Below are positions 7,358 through 16,851 of a stretch of 40,383 nt of DNA, in pieces. Origin of the DNA: Lentisphaeria bacterium (GTDB taxonomy: Bacteria; Verrucomicrobiota; Lentisphaeria; Victivallales; UBA1829). The stretch's first letter is position 1. Each line of letters begins with the position of its first letter. The notes under the pieces were generated by a model. It made no database searches and was not told the DNA's origin. It saw only the letters and a list, made by a program, of their open reading frames with translations. Location: assembly GCA_017646015.1 (NCBI GenBank), contig JAGCNI010000006.1, positions 1 to 40,383 of the forward strand, in the 5' to 3' direction. The position numbers were made by a program, and so were the translations under genes.

Positions 7358-8887
7358 ATGAATCTGCGAATCGTATTGCATCTTATTTCCTATTTGCTGG
7401 GGTTGGAAGGGACAGCGATTGTTCTTTCTGCTCTGGTGTCGTATCAGATGAATGATGTTCCGGAACAGACAGTTACTTTGTTGCTTTGCGGCGGAGCTGT
7501 GACTGTGGTCGGGATCATCGGGATTCTGTTGACACGGACTCATGACAAAGTTCATGCCGGGTTGCGGGAGGGATTTGCGATTGTTTCTCTTGGCTGGCTC
7601 CTGATTTCTCTCTGCGGAGCACTGCCCTTTATTTTGGCCTCCAAACGGCAATGGTACGATGCGATCTTTGAAACCGTTTCCGGTTTTACCACGACCGGTG
7701 CGAGCGTGATTGATTCCAAATTGAGACTGTGGGACGGTCGTTTGCTGGAGAACGGGATCGAGGGACTTTCCTACGGGATTCTTTTCTGGCGCAGCATGAC
7801 TCATTGGATCGGCGGGATGGGGATCGTGGTCTTTTTTCTGGCGATCCTGCCTGTACTCGGGATCGGAGGACAATCTTTATATAATGCGGAAGTTCCGGGG
7901 GTCAAAACCCGCAGTGATCAATTTACGCCGCGAGTGGCATCCACTGCCAAGATCATGTTTATGGTCTATCTGGGGCTGACCTTTCTCCAAACCCTGTTTC
8001 TGTATTTCGGCGGCATGACTTTTTTTGATGCGGTCTGTCACTCTTTCAGTACGATTTCCACGGGTGGATTCTCCACAAAAAATGCCAGTATTGCGGCGTA
8101 TGAAAGTTCCTACATACAAGTCGTGATCCTGTTTTTCATGTTTCTGGGAAGTTGCAACTTTATTTTGCATTACCGTGCTCTGACCGGATTGCCGCTGCGG
8201 GAATATCTGAATGAAGAGATCCGGATCTATTGCATGATCCTGGTCGGTTCGATTCTGGTGATCACGGCGTATCTTTTCTTGTCAGACCTGACGGATCCGC
8301 TGAGTAAAACGGCGTATCATCATGCTTTCTGGAATTCACTGCTGGCGGCGGCATTTCAAGTCGTTTCCATTTCATCGACCACCGGATTTTCCACTGCCAA
8401 CTATGCAGCCTGGCCGACGGTTGCCGGGGTCATTATCCTCGGATTGATGTTTATGGGCGGATGCGGAGGTTCCACTTCGGGAGGGATCAAATGTGTCCGG
8501 ATCATTCTGCTTTCCAAATTTTCCATTTCTGAATTGCGGAAAAGTATTTTCCCGCGTGCATTGCAGAATATCCGTCTGAACGGGGAACGTCTGGAAATGC
8601 CGGTGTTGAACAGAGTGCTCGGATTTTTCATGTTCTACATGCTGATTGCATTTATCTTCACTGTTCTGCTGAGCTTTTTCTGTCAGACAGATCTGCTGAC
8701 TCTGCTCAGTGCATCCATCAGCTGCATCAGCAATGTCGGTCCCGGATTCGGGGACATTGCTCCGGATTGTTCTTTCGGTTGGATGTCTGTTCCAGCCAAA
8801 TTGATCCTTGCACTGGAGATGCTGATCGGACGTCTTGAATTGTACACGATGCTGATCTTTTTCCTGCCGTCCTTCTGGAAAAAATAA
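7358..8887 (+). CDS. trkH: Trk potassium transporter channel subunit TrkH
   Basis: The 509-residue membrane protein has about ten hydrophobic helices and the four P-loop glycine motifs of TrkH/KtrB channels: GFTTTGAS, TISTGGFST, SSTTGFSTA and SNVGPGFGD. It imports K+ across the inner membrane under TrkA control. AAAGGTGA overlapping the trkA stop supplies the ribosome site eight bases before the ATG. A 7-bp AT-rich hairpin at 8894-8913 follows the stop codon, but without a clear T-tract. Confidence 0.96.
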   Translation: MNLRIVLHLISYLLGLEGTAIVLSALVSYQMNDVPEQTVTLLLCGGAVTVVGIIGILLTRTHDKVHAGLREGFAIVSLGWLLISLCGALPFILASKRQWYDAIFETVSGFTTTGASVIDSKLRLWDGRLLENGIEGLSYGILFWRSMTHWIGGMGIVVFFLAILPVLGIGGQSLYNAEVPGVKTRSDQFTPRVASTAKIMFMVYLGLTFLQTLFLYFGGMTFFDAVCHSFSTISTGGFSTKNASIAAYESSYIQVVILFFMFLGSCNFILHYRALTGLPLREYLNEEIRIYCMILVGSILVITAYLFLSDLTDPLSKTAYHHAFWNSLLAAAFQVVSISSTTGFSTANYAAWPTVAGVIILGLMFMGGCGGSTSGGIKCVRIILLSKFSISELRKSIFPRALQNIRLNGERLEMPVLNRVLGFFMFYMLIAFIFTVLLSFFCQTDLLTLLSASISCISNVGPGFGDIAPDCSFGWMSVPAKLILALEMLIGRLELYTMLIFFLPSFWKK

Positions 8888-9044
8888 AAGACCGGAAAAA
8901 TTTTACTTTTTCCAAGATCTGTGCAGGTGTAATGATCGGCGATACTGCCGTGATCGCAGTTGGCTCCGTTGAGATCCGGAATATTCCTGCAGATATTTTG
9001 GATTCTTGCAATTTAGTCCGCATAATTCAGAAACAATCCGGTAT

Positions 9045-9080
9045 AAAAAACGAAACAAATCTGATTTTATTTCGTTTTTT
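9045..9080 (+). repeat. Perfect 11-bp inverted repeat before the LacI gene
   Basis: AAAAAACGAAA (9045-9055) and TTTCGTTTTTT (9070-9080) form a stem around a 14-base loop. The right arm ends in six Ts, so it could terminate the trk transcript. It also lies 57 bp before the LacI-family start codon, where an autoregulatory operator would fit. Confidence 0.5.
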
Positions 9081-9136
9081 GTTGGTAAAATCATTTTTTT
9101 GAGCTATCTTACAGTAGCAAAAGGAGTGATGACAGA

Positions 9137-10108
9137 ATGAAAATGACAGTTAGAAAAGTAGCGGAATTGGCAGATGTTTCTCCGGCATCCGTATCACGGG
9201 CATTAAATGGACAGGACGGGATCGGCGAGAAGACCAGAAAAAAGATATTGCAAGTGATTTCGGATACAGATTATTATCCGCATAAAAAATCTCTTCGCGG
9301 AGGAAACATTGCTCTGTTCATGCCGCAGAATTGTCTTTATTACCAACACTTTTTTTCGCATTTGCAGAAGATACTGCGTATTTTCGGACAAAAATGGAAT
9401 TTACTGTTGCTGCCGCATGATTTGTCATGCAACGAATTCAGGAGAAAATGTTTGCAGGATAAAATCGAAGGAGTCATTATTTTCGGTTTCTCGCTGTCTT
9501 CCCCCGAACTGGAAGGGATCATCAACCAAATGCCGCATGTCTGGCTCAACAGTCACCGTCTCGGCGGAAACGATCCTAATGTTCTGATCGGCAATGAGTT
9601 TGCCGGGAAATTAGCAGGACGTTATCTGATTGGAAAAGGTTGTAAAAAATGTGCGATCATTGATCTTCCGTCTCAAAATCCAGGCTTATATGCCAGATGT
9701 GAAGGGTTCAGATTTGAGTGTTTTTCTCAAAAAACAGAATGCAAGGATTTACACTTTGAGACTCCGGTACTTGAAACCTTGAGTCACACAGAGTTGGAAA
9801 ACATTTTCATCTCTGCGGCAGAAGAAGGACTTTTCAAAAATTTTGACGGTATTTTTGTTCCGGAAAGTTTCCTTTTGCCCTCGCTGCATTTTGCTTTACG
9901 CAGCAACGATTCTTTGCCTTTGCTGGTTTGCGGGAACAACTCCCCGGAGCACATGGCGGGGATCCAGCCGCGCCCGGCGGCGGTCGATCTCGGCGGAGAT
10001 TTGTTGGTCGAACTCGCTTGCCAGGAGTTGTTCATGCTGATTTCCGGCAAGAAAAACACACCAGAAAGATCTTCATTTTTCATCAGTCCAAAATTATGTT
10101 TGCCATAA
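9137..10108 (+). CDS. LacI-family transcriptional regulator
   Basis: The 323-residue protein starts with a LacI helix-turn-helix (about 4-30: VRKVAELADVSPASVSRALNG), the hinge region, and a periplasmic-binding-protein-like sensor domain (about 55-310) that is rather divergent. It is the first gene of the carbohydrate locus and probably senses a sugar intermediate to control the genes downstream. AAGGAG lies ten bases before the ATG. The gap to the next gene holds a promoter and a direct repeat that could be its target. Family is clear; the effector is unknown. Confidence 0.9.
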   Translation: MKMTVRKVAELADVSPASVSRALNGQDGIGEKTRKKILQVISDTDYYPHKKSLRGGNIALFMPQNCLYYQHFFSHLQKILRIFGQKWNLLLLPHDLSCNEFRRKCLQDKIEGVIIFGFSLSSPELEGIINQMPHVWLNSHRLGGNDPNVLIGNEFAGKLAGRYLIGKGCKKCAIIDLPSQNPGLYARCEGFRFECFSQKTECKDLHFETPVLETLSHTELENIFISAAEEGLFKNFDGIFVPESFLLPSLHFALRSNDSLPLLVCGNNSPEHMAGIQPRPAAVDLGGDLLVELACQELFMLISGKKNTPERSSFFISPKLCLP

Positions 10109-10121
10109 GATCGAAAGAGTG

Positions 10122-10143
10122 AAATGTTTACTAAATGTTTCGT
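10122..10143 (+). repeat. Direct repeat AAATGTTTACT / AAATGTTTCGT
   Basis: Two adjacent 11-bp copies, identical at the first eight bases, lie about 30 bp upstream of the -35 box of the next promoter. They are candidate regulator sites, although LacI operators are usually palindromic. Confidence 0.35.
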
Positions 10144-10173
10144 AAAAATTTATCATAATTTTAACAAAAATAC

Positions 10174-10202
10174 TTGACAAATAAGTTTTGCAGAATTACT
10201 TT
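10174..10202 (+). promoter_or_regulatory. Promoter of the carbohydrate operon
   Basis: A perfect TTGACA at 10174-10179 is followed after 17 bp by the poor -10 TACTTT (10197-10202). The weak -10 is compatible with a regulated promoter. It lies about 55 bp before the start of the DapA-family gene. Confidence 0.45.
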
Positions 10203-10255
10203 GTTTTCTGAAAAAAGATTGATCTTTGATTTTTTACAATAAGGAGCAGGAAAGA

Positions 10256-11164
10256 ATGCAAAAACGAATTGAAGGTATTGTCCCCCCCGTAGTAACACCT
10301 TTGAAAGAAAATGGGACTTTGGATTGCAATGCATTATGCAAGCATCATGAATATCTGATCAAAAACCGTGTTGCGGGATTGTTTGTGTTGGGAACGACCG
10401 GAGAAGGACCTGCATTACCGCTGAAAGTGCGGCAGGATATGATCGTCAAGACAGTTGAAAACAGCAACAAACGTGTGCCTGTGCTGGTCGGGATCAGCGC
10501 AGATAATCTGGAAGATTACCTGTTGATGGCTGATTTTGCAGCAAAATCCGGAGCTGACGGCGTGGTGGCTGCACCGCCCTGTTATCTGCCGTTGGAAGAA
10601 TGCGAACTTTTGGAATTTTTCCGCATTTTGGGATCAGAACAGCCGTTGCCGCTTTATGTTTACAATATGCCGGCAATGACTAAAATTGAGATGTCGCCGG
10701 AATTGGTCATCGAGATACTCAACCTGCCCGGTATTGCCGGATATAAAGACAGTGCCGGCAATGCTGCCAATTTTGAAAAAGTAGCACTTGCGCTGAAAGA
10801 GCGTCAGGACATTTCACTCTTTATGGGTCCGGACACTTTGCTGGGCGGAGCTTTGCGTGCCGGTGGATGCGGAGGTGTCAACAGTGGAGCCAATCTTGCT
10901 CCGCAGTTCTATGTCGGGATGTATGAAGCATGCAAAAACAATGATACAGCGGCAGCTGAAAAATATCAGCAATGGATCGTTGATCTGCAAAAGGTTTATC
11001 AATTCCGTGAAAACATTTGCTGTGGCGTTGCCGCCGGGCTGAAATATGCGTTGAGCAAACTGGATTTCATGGAAAAATATTTGACACGTCCTGCCCGCCC
11101 GATCGACAGCGAGGCTGTGATTGATGATTTCGTGCAGAGATTTTCAAAAGAATTTCAAATCTGA
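10256..11164 (+). CDS. DapA/NanA-family aldolase or lyase
   Basis: This 302-residue class I TIM-barrel enzyme belongs to the dihydrodipicolinate synthase / N-acetylneuraminate lyase family. Visible catalytic parts are GTTGE (46-50), the general-acid Tyr136 in YVYNMP and the Schiff-base Lys164 in AGYKDS. The family includes 2-keto-3-deoxygluconate aldolases, sialate lyases and keto-deoxy-glucarate dehydratases. Location next to a PfkB kinase and hydrolases argues for sugar-acid breakdown, not lysine synthesis. I start at the ATG at 10256, nine bases after AAGGAG; an upstream start would place that motif inside the gene. The exact substrate cannot be read from sequence. Confidence 0.88.
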   Translation: MQKRIEGIVPPVVTPLKENGTLDCNALCKHHEYLIKNRVAGLFVLGTTGEGPALPLKVRQDMIVKTVENSNKRVPVLVGISADNLEDYLLMADFAAKSGADGVVAAPPCYLPLEECELLEFFRILGSEQPLPLYVYNMPAMTKIEMSPELVIEILNLPGIAGYKDSAGNAANFEKVALALKERQDISLFMGPDTLLGGALRAGGCGGVNSGANLAPQFYVGMYEACKNNDTAAAEKYQQWIVDLQKVYQFRENICCGVAAGLKYALSKLDFMEKYLTRPARPIDSEAVIDDFVQRFSKEFQI

Positions 11165-11182
11165 AAAAGGGGTTTCTGATCA

Positions 11183-12049
11183 ATGCAGGTTCTGAACATC
11201 GGATCGCTTAATATTGACCTTGTTTACCGTGTGCCGCACATTGTGCAGCCGGGGGAAACTCTTTCCGCATTTTCGGTCAGCCGTCATGCGGGAGGGAAAG
11301 GCTTGAATCAGTCCGTTGCCCTTGCCAGGGCAGGAGTGAAGGTCTCTCATGCCGGAGTGATCGGTCAGGATGGTATCTTTCTCAAAGAACTGCTCGAAAA
11401 AGAAGATGTCGATTGCTCCAATATTACTGTTATGCAGGATCATCCGACAGGATGCGCCATAATACAAGTTGCTGATGATGGAGAAAACTCAATCATTCTG
11501 CTGCATGGAACGAACTATTGCATAACACCGGAAATCATACGTGATGCACTCAAAAAAATCCCGGAAAAATCGATCGTTCTTTTGCAGAATGAAATATCCG
11601 CTCTTAAAGAATGTATTGCTATTGCTTCTGAAATGAACATGCGGATATTTTTCAATCCATCTCCAATGGATCAGACGATCACAGATCTGCCATTGGAAGC
11701 GATCGATACTTTTCTGGTCAATGAGTATGAGAGCAGTATGTTGAAAAAGCTGGCTGGGAAACGGATCGCAAACTGTAATATATTGACTACATTCGGAGCG
11801 GATGGAGCTGAATATTGCGGTCAGGACGGAGAAATCATACGGATTCCTGCAGTAAAAGTCGGCAATGCTGTCGATACTACCGGAGCCGGTGATACTTTTA
11901 CCGGGTATTTTGTTGCTTCGCTGATTCGAGGAAAAACCATAGAGGACGCCTTGCAGACTGCTGCTGCGGCTGCTGCCATTGCCGTCACTCGCAATGGAGC
12001 CGCCGAAGCGATCCCATATATGAATGAAGTAAAAGATCTGCTGCATTGA
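11183..12049 (+). CDS. PfkB-family sugar kinase (ribokinase-like)
   Basis: The 288-residue protein carries both PfkB signatures: GGKGLNQSVALARAG near residue 40, and DTTGAGDTF at 231-239 with catalytic base Asp237 and the anion-hole glycines. SLNIDLVYRV at the start provides the sugar-binding Asp. It phosphorylates a sugar or sugar acid, perhaps the same pathway intermediate handled by the DapA-family enzyme 18 bp upstream; together they could act as a kinase-aldolase pair. AAGGGG precedes the ATG. It resembles ribokinase most, but ribose specificity is not shown. Confidence 0.88.
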   Translation: MQVLNIGSLNIDLVYRVPHIVQPGETLSAFSVSRHAGGKGLNQSVALARAGVKVSHAGVIGQDGIFLKELLEKEDVDCSNITVMQDHPTGCAIIQVADDGENSIILLHGTNYCITPEIIRDALKKIPEKSIVLLQNEISALKECIAIASEMNMRIFFNPSPMDQTITDLPLEAIDTFLVNEYESSMLKKLAGKRIANCNILTTFGADGAEYCGQDGEIIRIPAVKVGNAVDTTGAGDTFTGYFVASLIRGKTIEDALQTAAAAAAIAVTRNGAAEAIPYMNEVKDLLH

Positions 12050-12089
12050 CAGAATAATAAAAAATAAACTCTAAGCAAAGGAGAAAAGA

Positions 12090-12860
12090 ATGAAAAAGAA
12101 CTCAAAAAACATGTTGTCAGCCGGATTACGGGGGTATCGTTTTACTCTCATCGAGCTCCTCGTGGTTATTGCCATCATCGCAATCCTTGCCGGAATGCTG
12201 CTGCCGGCATTGAATCATGCGCGTGAAAAAGGACGTCAGGCAAAATGTGTGAGCAATCTGAAAAATCTGGGCTTGTTTGAATCTATGTACAGCTCTGATT
12301 ATGATGATTATATTCTGCCGATAGAATTGGGTGCTAATGAGGCTGACCGCTGGGGTGCAGTTTTAGCAAAACAGGGATATTTTGGAGGTCCGAGTGCCGA
12401 TTCTGTTACGATGGAAAATCGTCCTGAATTTTATCCTGCCATCATGAATTGTCCGACACAGACAAAGCCAATTCTGCGAAGTGGAGTGGAATATCCGAAA
12501 GTCTATCTCGGAGTTGGTCAGACATATCATTATGCCAAGAATCCGAATTGCGGCAGTCTTGCATCGGGGATGGCTCCTACTTACCCCATGATACGTCAAA
12601 CCAGAATCAAAGCGATATCATCTATGATGAGTCTGATGGATTATATCCGGCCCAACGGGAACTCAAGTTACTTTGCTTCCAATGGTGCAACTCACATGGG
12701 TGATGCTAAATTCAAAGGACGTCATAACGGGAATTTCAATATTCTCTATATGGATGGCCATTGTGACAAAATCACTACCACATGGTTGAAATTTGAAGGC
12801 GGAGGTCATATTGATACGACAGCGGCAAATGTTGATTTCTGGACTGGCGGAATGAAATAA
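12090..12860 (+). CDS. Type II secretion / type IV pilin-like pseudopilin
   Basis: This 256-residue protein starts with a short basic leader and the prepilin motif [19 protein letters not shown] (from Phe18, with Glu22 at the conserved +5 position). A long helix with [22 protein letters not shown] follows. The last third has the [15 protein letters not shown] signature found in many PVC-group pseudopilins. The residue before the cleavage site is Arg rather than Gly. Expressed in line with sugar enzymes, it may be exported with, or help take up, the polysaccharide. AAAGGAG precedes the ATG. Its function in such loci is unproven. Confidence 0.88.
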   Translation: MKKNSKNMLSAGLRGYRFTLIELLVVIAIIAILAGMLLPALNHAREKGRQAKCVSNLKNLGLFESMYSSDYDDYILPIELGANEADRWGAVLAKQGYFGGPSADSVTMENRPEFYPAIMNCPTQTKPILRSGVEYPKVYLGVGQTYHYAKNPNCGSLASGMAPTYPMIRQTRIKAISSMMSLMDYIRPNGNSSYFASNGATHMGDAKFKGRHNGNFNILYMDGHCDKITTTWLKFEGGGHIDTTAANVDFWTGGMK

Positions 12861-12895
12861 CAATGTGACCGGCATTGAAAGAGGAATAACAGAAC

Positions 12896-15223
12896 ATGAA
12901 CAAAATCGTTTCCATACTGCTCATGTCATTCTCTCTGCTGTCGTGTTTTGCAGCGACAGCAGACCTTGAATTGGCAAAAGACAGAAAAACATCTTACACG
13001 ATCATTACAGCGGATAAACCGGCGCAACTGGAAAGACTGGCTGCAACAGATCTGCAATATTTTCTGAAACAGGTTACAGGAGCAGAGTTCAAGATCACAA
13101 CGATCTCCAAAGCTCCGGCAGCCAACAGAATTTTTATCGGTATGATCGGACAGGCAGGAAAACTTGCTCCGTCGCACAAACTTGCCGATCAGAATGCTGT
13201 TATTCAATGTGTTGGGAACGATATTTATCTTTATGGAAAAGGCAAGCAGGGTTCTCTCTATGCGACATACGAATTTATTGAAAAACGTCTCGGCTGCCGA
13301 TTCCTTGATGTTCATGGTTTCACCTATTCCCCCAAGCGAGCCCAGCTGAGAGTTCCGGCTGAAACATTCATTGCACGTTACGCGTTCCCTGTCCGTTCCC
13401 TGATGACATACATCTATCCTGATACAGAAAGTGCGACACTGTTTTTTCTCCGCAACAGACAGAATTTTGATATGAATGGACAATATAACAAAAACGGGAA
13501 TGTTTATAAACTTTTACTGCCGGCGCATTCCATGCCAATGCTGCTGCCTCCGTTCAAATATGAAAAACGCATTGTCAAACATCTGCATCCTCCCATGTGG
13601 CTGAGAGACAAGGCATATTTTGAAACAAATCCTGAATATTTTTCAGTGGATGAAAAAGGCAAGCGTGTACCTGACCGGCATTTGTGTTTCACGAATCCTG
13701 CTTTGCAAAAAGAGTTGACCGGGAACATCTTGCGTCTTTACAATGAATTGAAAGATAAACCCGGCAATGCAGGTCGGATTTTGCTGCTGAATGTCAGTTC
13801 TTACGATAAAGCCTACAATCTCTGTTACTGCAAAAACTGTATGGCAGTCCAAAAACAATATAAGAGTTCCGGAGCACCTTTGATCCTTTATCTGATCGAT
13901 TTGGCAAAACAAAATCCGCAGATTCAATTCTTTACAGATGCTTATCAGCGCAGTCTGACACAAATCCCGCCTGTGTTGCAGGAGAAACTGCCGAAGAATA
14001 TCATTATCAATATTGCTCCGATCAATGCACATTTTTCACATTCATGGGCGGCAACATCGCTGAACCGTTTGACCCGAGATGATATTGTAAACTGGAGCAA
14101 ACTCACCAAAAGGATTCTCTTGTGGTATTATCCCAATCCGTATATCCGTGACGGCCGTTTTATTTCCGATCCGAGTGTTGCCATGGAACGTATTGCCAGA
14201 GATATACGTTTTCTGCGGGATTGCGGGATCGAGGGAACATATTTTGAACATGATGCAGGCGGATTGACGGAACACACCAATTTTACAGCCTTGCAGAGTT
14301 ATGTGATGTTAAAACTGTTCCAGGATCCGGATCTGGATCATAATAAACTCGCTCAGGAATTTATTTCCTGCTATTACGGCGATGCCGCTCCAGCCGTTCA
14401 AAAATATTATAACGGATTGGATATTGCCCATCGCAAGTTCACGGCATCCGGAAAAACCTGGAATCACTCTTATTCACACCATTATCTTACTTTGAAACAG
14501 ATGAAAGAGTGGAATCAATTACTGGAAAACGCTCAAAAGAATGTCAGCGGGGAACATGCGTTTCATCTTCGTCTTCTGCGGATCGGTCTTGATGCCACCA
14601 TTATTGAATACCTGAGGGTCGATTTTGATCAGACACTGTTTGATGAATGTAAAAACAGAATGAGAGCGACGATTCAGGAGTTGGAAGGAAAACGCAAAGT
14701 ACGCAAAGTACGCCGCAAAACATTTTCCGAAAGATTTGAACAGTGGATTTCGGATATTGAAAACAACCGGAAAGCCAAGCCCCTTCCGGAAGAATTGAAG
14801 AAAATCGACAGTAAAAATCTTGTTATCATTGAACCTGAATTGAAAAAATATGATACCCGCCTTCTGAAGTCAGACGGTCTGGCAAACTATGGCATGGCAT
14901 TAAGTACCCACTTGTCTGATATCGGTCATTTCGTGGCAACGATCAATAAGCATGGAGATCACAAAGAGATATCCATGAAGATCCCGGCATTGCAGATTTC
15001 CCGCACGAACTATGCTCTCTATAAATTCCAATCAGTAAGACTGACTCCGGATTCTGCGGTAAAAATCATGGAAACCATTTCAATTCCTATTGGCAAAATG
15101 ACAAATTATGATGATCTGAATTCACTGAATGTGAAATGGGATATTTATTTGTCACTGCGTTATGACGGACGCTTCCGCAATATCTATTGTGATCGTGTGT
15201 TCCTGGTAAAGGCGGCAAAATAA
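12896..15223 (+). CDS. Exported DUF4838 / glycoside-hydrolase-like protein
   Basis: The 775-residue protein begins with a signal peptide (about 1-19, cleavage near SCFAATA). Residues about 20-150 form a GH20/GH67-type N-domain (AATDLQYFLKQVTGAEF, YATYEFIEKRLGCRFL). A DUF4838 TIM-barrel-like core follows, with the characteristic CYCKNC cysteine pair. A helical segment and a C-terminal beta domain end the protein. Proteins of this type are linked to glycan breakdown, but no activity can be assigned from sequence. It is the only enzyme-like member of this operon with a clear signal peptide, so it probably acts outside the cytoplasm. The next gene begins two bases after its stop. Confidence 0.85.
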   Translation: MNKIVSILLMSFSLLSCFAATADLELAKDRKTSYTIITADKPAQLERLAATDLQYFLKQVTGAEFKITTISKAPAANRIFIGMIGQAGKLAPSHKLADQNAVIQCVGNDIYLYGKGKQGSLYATYEFIEKRLGCRFLDVHGFTYSPKRAQLRVPAETFIARYAFPVRSLMTYIYPDTESATLFFLRNRQNFDMNGQYNKNGNVYKLLLPAHSMPMLLPPFKYEKRIVKHLHPPMWLRDKAYFETNPEYFSVDEKGKRVPDRHLCFTNPALQKELTGNILRLYNELKDKPGNAGRILLLNVSSYDKAYNLCYCKNCMAVQKQYKSSGAPLILYLIDLAKQNPQIQFFTDAYQRSLTQIPPVLQEKLPKNIIINIAPINAHFSHSWAATSLNRLTRDDIVNWSKLTKRILLWYYPNPYIRDGRFISDPSVAMERIARDIRFLRDCGIEGTYFEHDAGGLTEHTNFTALQSYVMLKLFQDPDLDHNKLAQEFISCYYGDAAPAVQKYYNGLDIAHRKFTASGKTWNHSYSHHYLTLKQMKEWNQLLENAQKNVSGEHAFHLRLLRIGLDATIIEYLRVDFDQTLFDECKNRMRATIQELEGKRKVRKVRRKTFSERFEQWISDIENNRKAKPLPEELKKIDSKNLVIIEPELKKYDTRLLKSDGLANYGMALSTHLSDIGHFVATINKHGDHKEISMKIPALQISRTNYALYKFQSVRLTPDSAVKIMETISIPIGKMTNYDDLNSLNVKWDIYLSLRYDGRFRNIYCDRVFLVKAAK

Positions 15224-15224
15224 A

Positions 15225-16826
15225 ATGTCTATGCAAACATTTTATCTGACGGATTTTCTTGAAAATGATGTGGAATCCGCATTCCGTTCTTGTTTTGCCG
15301 CTGCAAAAAAAGTCAATGCTGAGGTAAAAATTGTTATCGCGCGCGGGGAATATACGATGGCTCCTTTGGAGCCGATAGAGTTGTTTTCCAATTTGACAGT
15401 CGAAGCGGAAGGGGCAAAGTTTATCTGGCCGCGTCATTGGTCGGGTCCTGTTCATCGGGATATGTTCAAGGGGGTTGATATTTGCAATTTTACTTGGAAC
15501 GGCGGCTGTTTTGAAGGACATGTTTTTGATGTTCCCCCGGCTCTTCCGACTTGGGCTCCGGAATGTTGCGCCCGTTGTATTGTTATAGAAACAAGTGCGG
15601 ACGGCAAAACAGAGAATCTGCATTTTCAGAATATTGAAGGTGCAGATTGTTCCGGAAGCGTAGTTGCTGTATATGGATATTTGCGGGCGGAGAAACAAAA
15701 CCGGGCATGTGATATTGATGTGCGGAATTGCCGGTTCAAGCGGTGCGGGAAGTTCATGTGGGATTATGGTTATTTATGGGAAAAACTGGTTTTTTCCGAT
15801 TATTTCACTCCTGCTGAAATTGCCCTTGGCGAACGTTACGCTTCGCCGGAAAACCGTTCTGGAGAGGTTCGTTTTCACGGGGATTGTATTACTGTTGATG
15901 CAATGCCGGAGTTCAGAAAAGAAGAAAGACATCCGTTTGATACGATTGCTTTTTACGGAAAAGATCTGCCCCCGGAGATCCAACGGGGGAAATGCTATTT
16001 TGTTCTGGGAGAAAGTGGCGGGAAAATTTATTTTTCCGATATTCCGGGCGGAGAACCGTTCAAAACATCTGTCGCATTTCATTCAGGAATGTATCTTTTC
16101 CGCAATTTGTTCAGTGTCTTTCATTGGGGTTATGCGCCTGAAAATCAAGGTCCCGGCAAAGGCAGTCTGGACTTGGTTTGCTGCAACCGGCTCAAGGTAT
16201 GCGATTGTGAATTGGGGGCGAATGGCGATGCAATGCACATTCACACCTCATCGGATGTCGTTTTCTGCAGGAACTTGATCAGCAGTGCCAGGATGGGGGC
16301 ATTTTTTCTCGCATTTAATTGTGACCATGCAGAGATTTATGACAATACTGTTTATGGGACAAACGGGTCGCGAGTGCTGACAGTAGAACGCGGTTGTCAT
16401 GATGTAAATATTCATCACAACACTTTTACCGGAGGTGGCAGAGGCTGTTGGTTCAATCAGAACGACAATATTATTGTTTCGGATAATATTTTCAAAAATA
16501 ATGTTCAAAAAGGCATTCAGCAGATCGGCATTGGCCGCCGTTCCCCGTTCAGCGGAGCTTTTGAACAATATCCGGAAATTTATTTTACCCATGCACTGAA
16601 AAGTTACAGCAATATCATTATGCGTGGGAATCTGATTGAATCGACACCCGGCAATACACAGCCGGCAATTCTTTTTGAGAAAAACGGCTCCGGAATCATT
16701 TTGGAGAACAATCATTTGCAAGGCTTTTCAAGGGAAATCGCTATTGAGGGAAATGCAGATGTTCAATACAACCAAAATCATGGCGTAGCAGAGTATAATA
16801 AAAAATCTGTTGCAGAACCGTTGTAA
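15225..16826 (+). CDS. Right-handed parallel beta-helix protein (pectate-lyase-like fold)
   Basis: The 533-residue protein opens with a pectate-lyase-type N-cap (IVIARGEYTM) and then shows repeated coils with N-I/F-x-N patterns between about 320 and 510 (for example VNIHHNTFTGG, IIVSDNIFKNN, NIIMRGNLIES, IILENNHLQG). Such helices occur in polysaccharide lyases, epimerases and GH28-like hydrolases. There is no signal peptide and there are many cysteines, so it is probably cytoplasmic. It is tightly coupled to the DUF4838 gene. The catalytic class is not recognised. Confidence 0.75.
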   Translation: MSMQTFYLTDFLENDVESAFRSCFAAAKKVNAEVKIVIARGEYTMAPLEPIELFSNLTVEAEGAKFIWPRHWSGPVHRDMFKGVDICNFTWNGGCFEGHVFDVPPALPTWAPECCARCIVIETSADGKTENLHFQNIEGADCSGSVVAVYGYLRAEKQNRACDIDVRNCRFKRCGKFMWDYGYLWEKLVFSDYFTPAEIALGERYASPENRSGEVRFHGDCITVDAMPEFRKEERHPFDTIAFYGKDLPPEIQRGKCYFVLGESGGKIYFSDIPGGEPFKTSVAFHSGMYLFRNLFSVFHWGYAPENQGPGKGSLDLVCCNRLKVCDCELGANGDAMHIHTSSDVVFCRNLISSARMGAFFLAFNCDHAEIYDNTVYGTNGSRVLTVERGCHDVNIHHNTFTGGGRGCWFNQNDNIIVSDNIFKNNVQKGIQQIGIGRRSPFSGAFEQYPEIYFTHALKSYSNIIMRGNLIESTPGNTQPAILFEKNGSGIILENNHLQGFSREIAIEGNADVQYNQNHGVAEYNKKSVAEPL

Positions 16827-16851
16827 TGATTGAAGAATCAGGAGTTTATTT

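Noticed and set aside
8894..8913. Hairpin GGAAAAA / TTTTTCC after trkH as a terminator
   Set aside because: The stem is short and AT-rich and no T-run follows it; the repeat at 9045-9080 is a better candidate.
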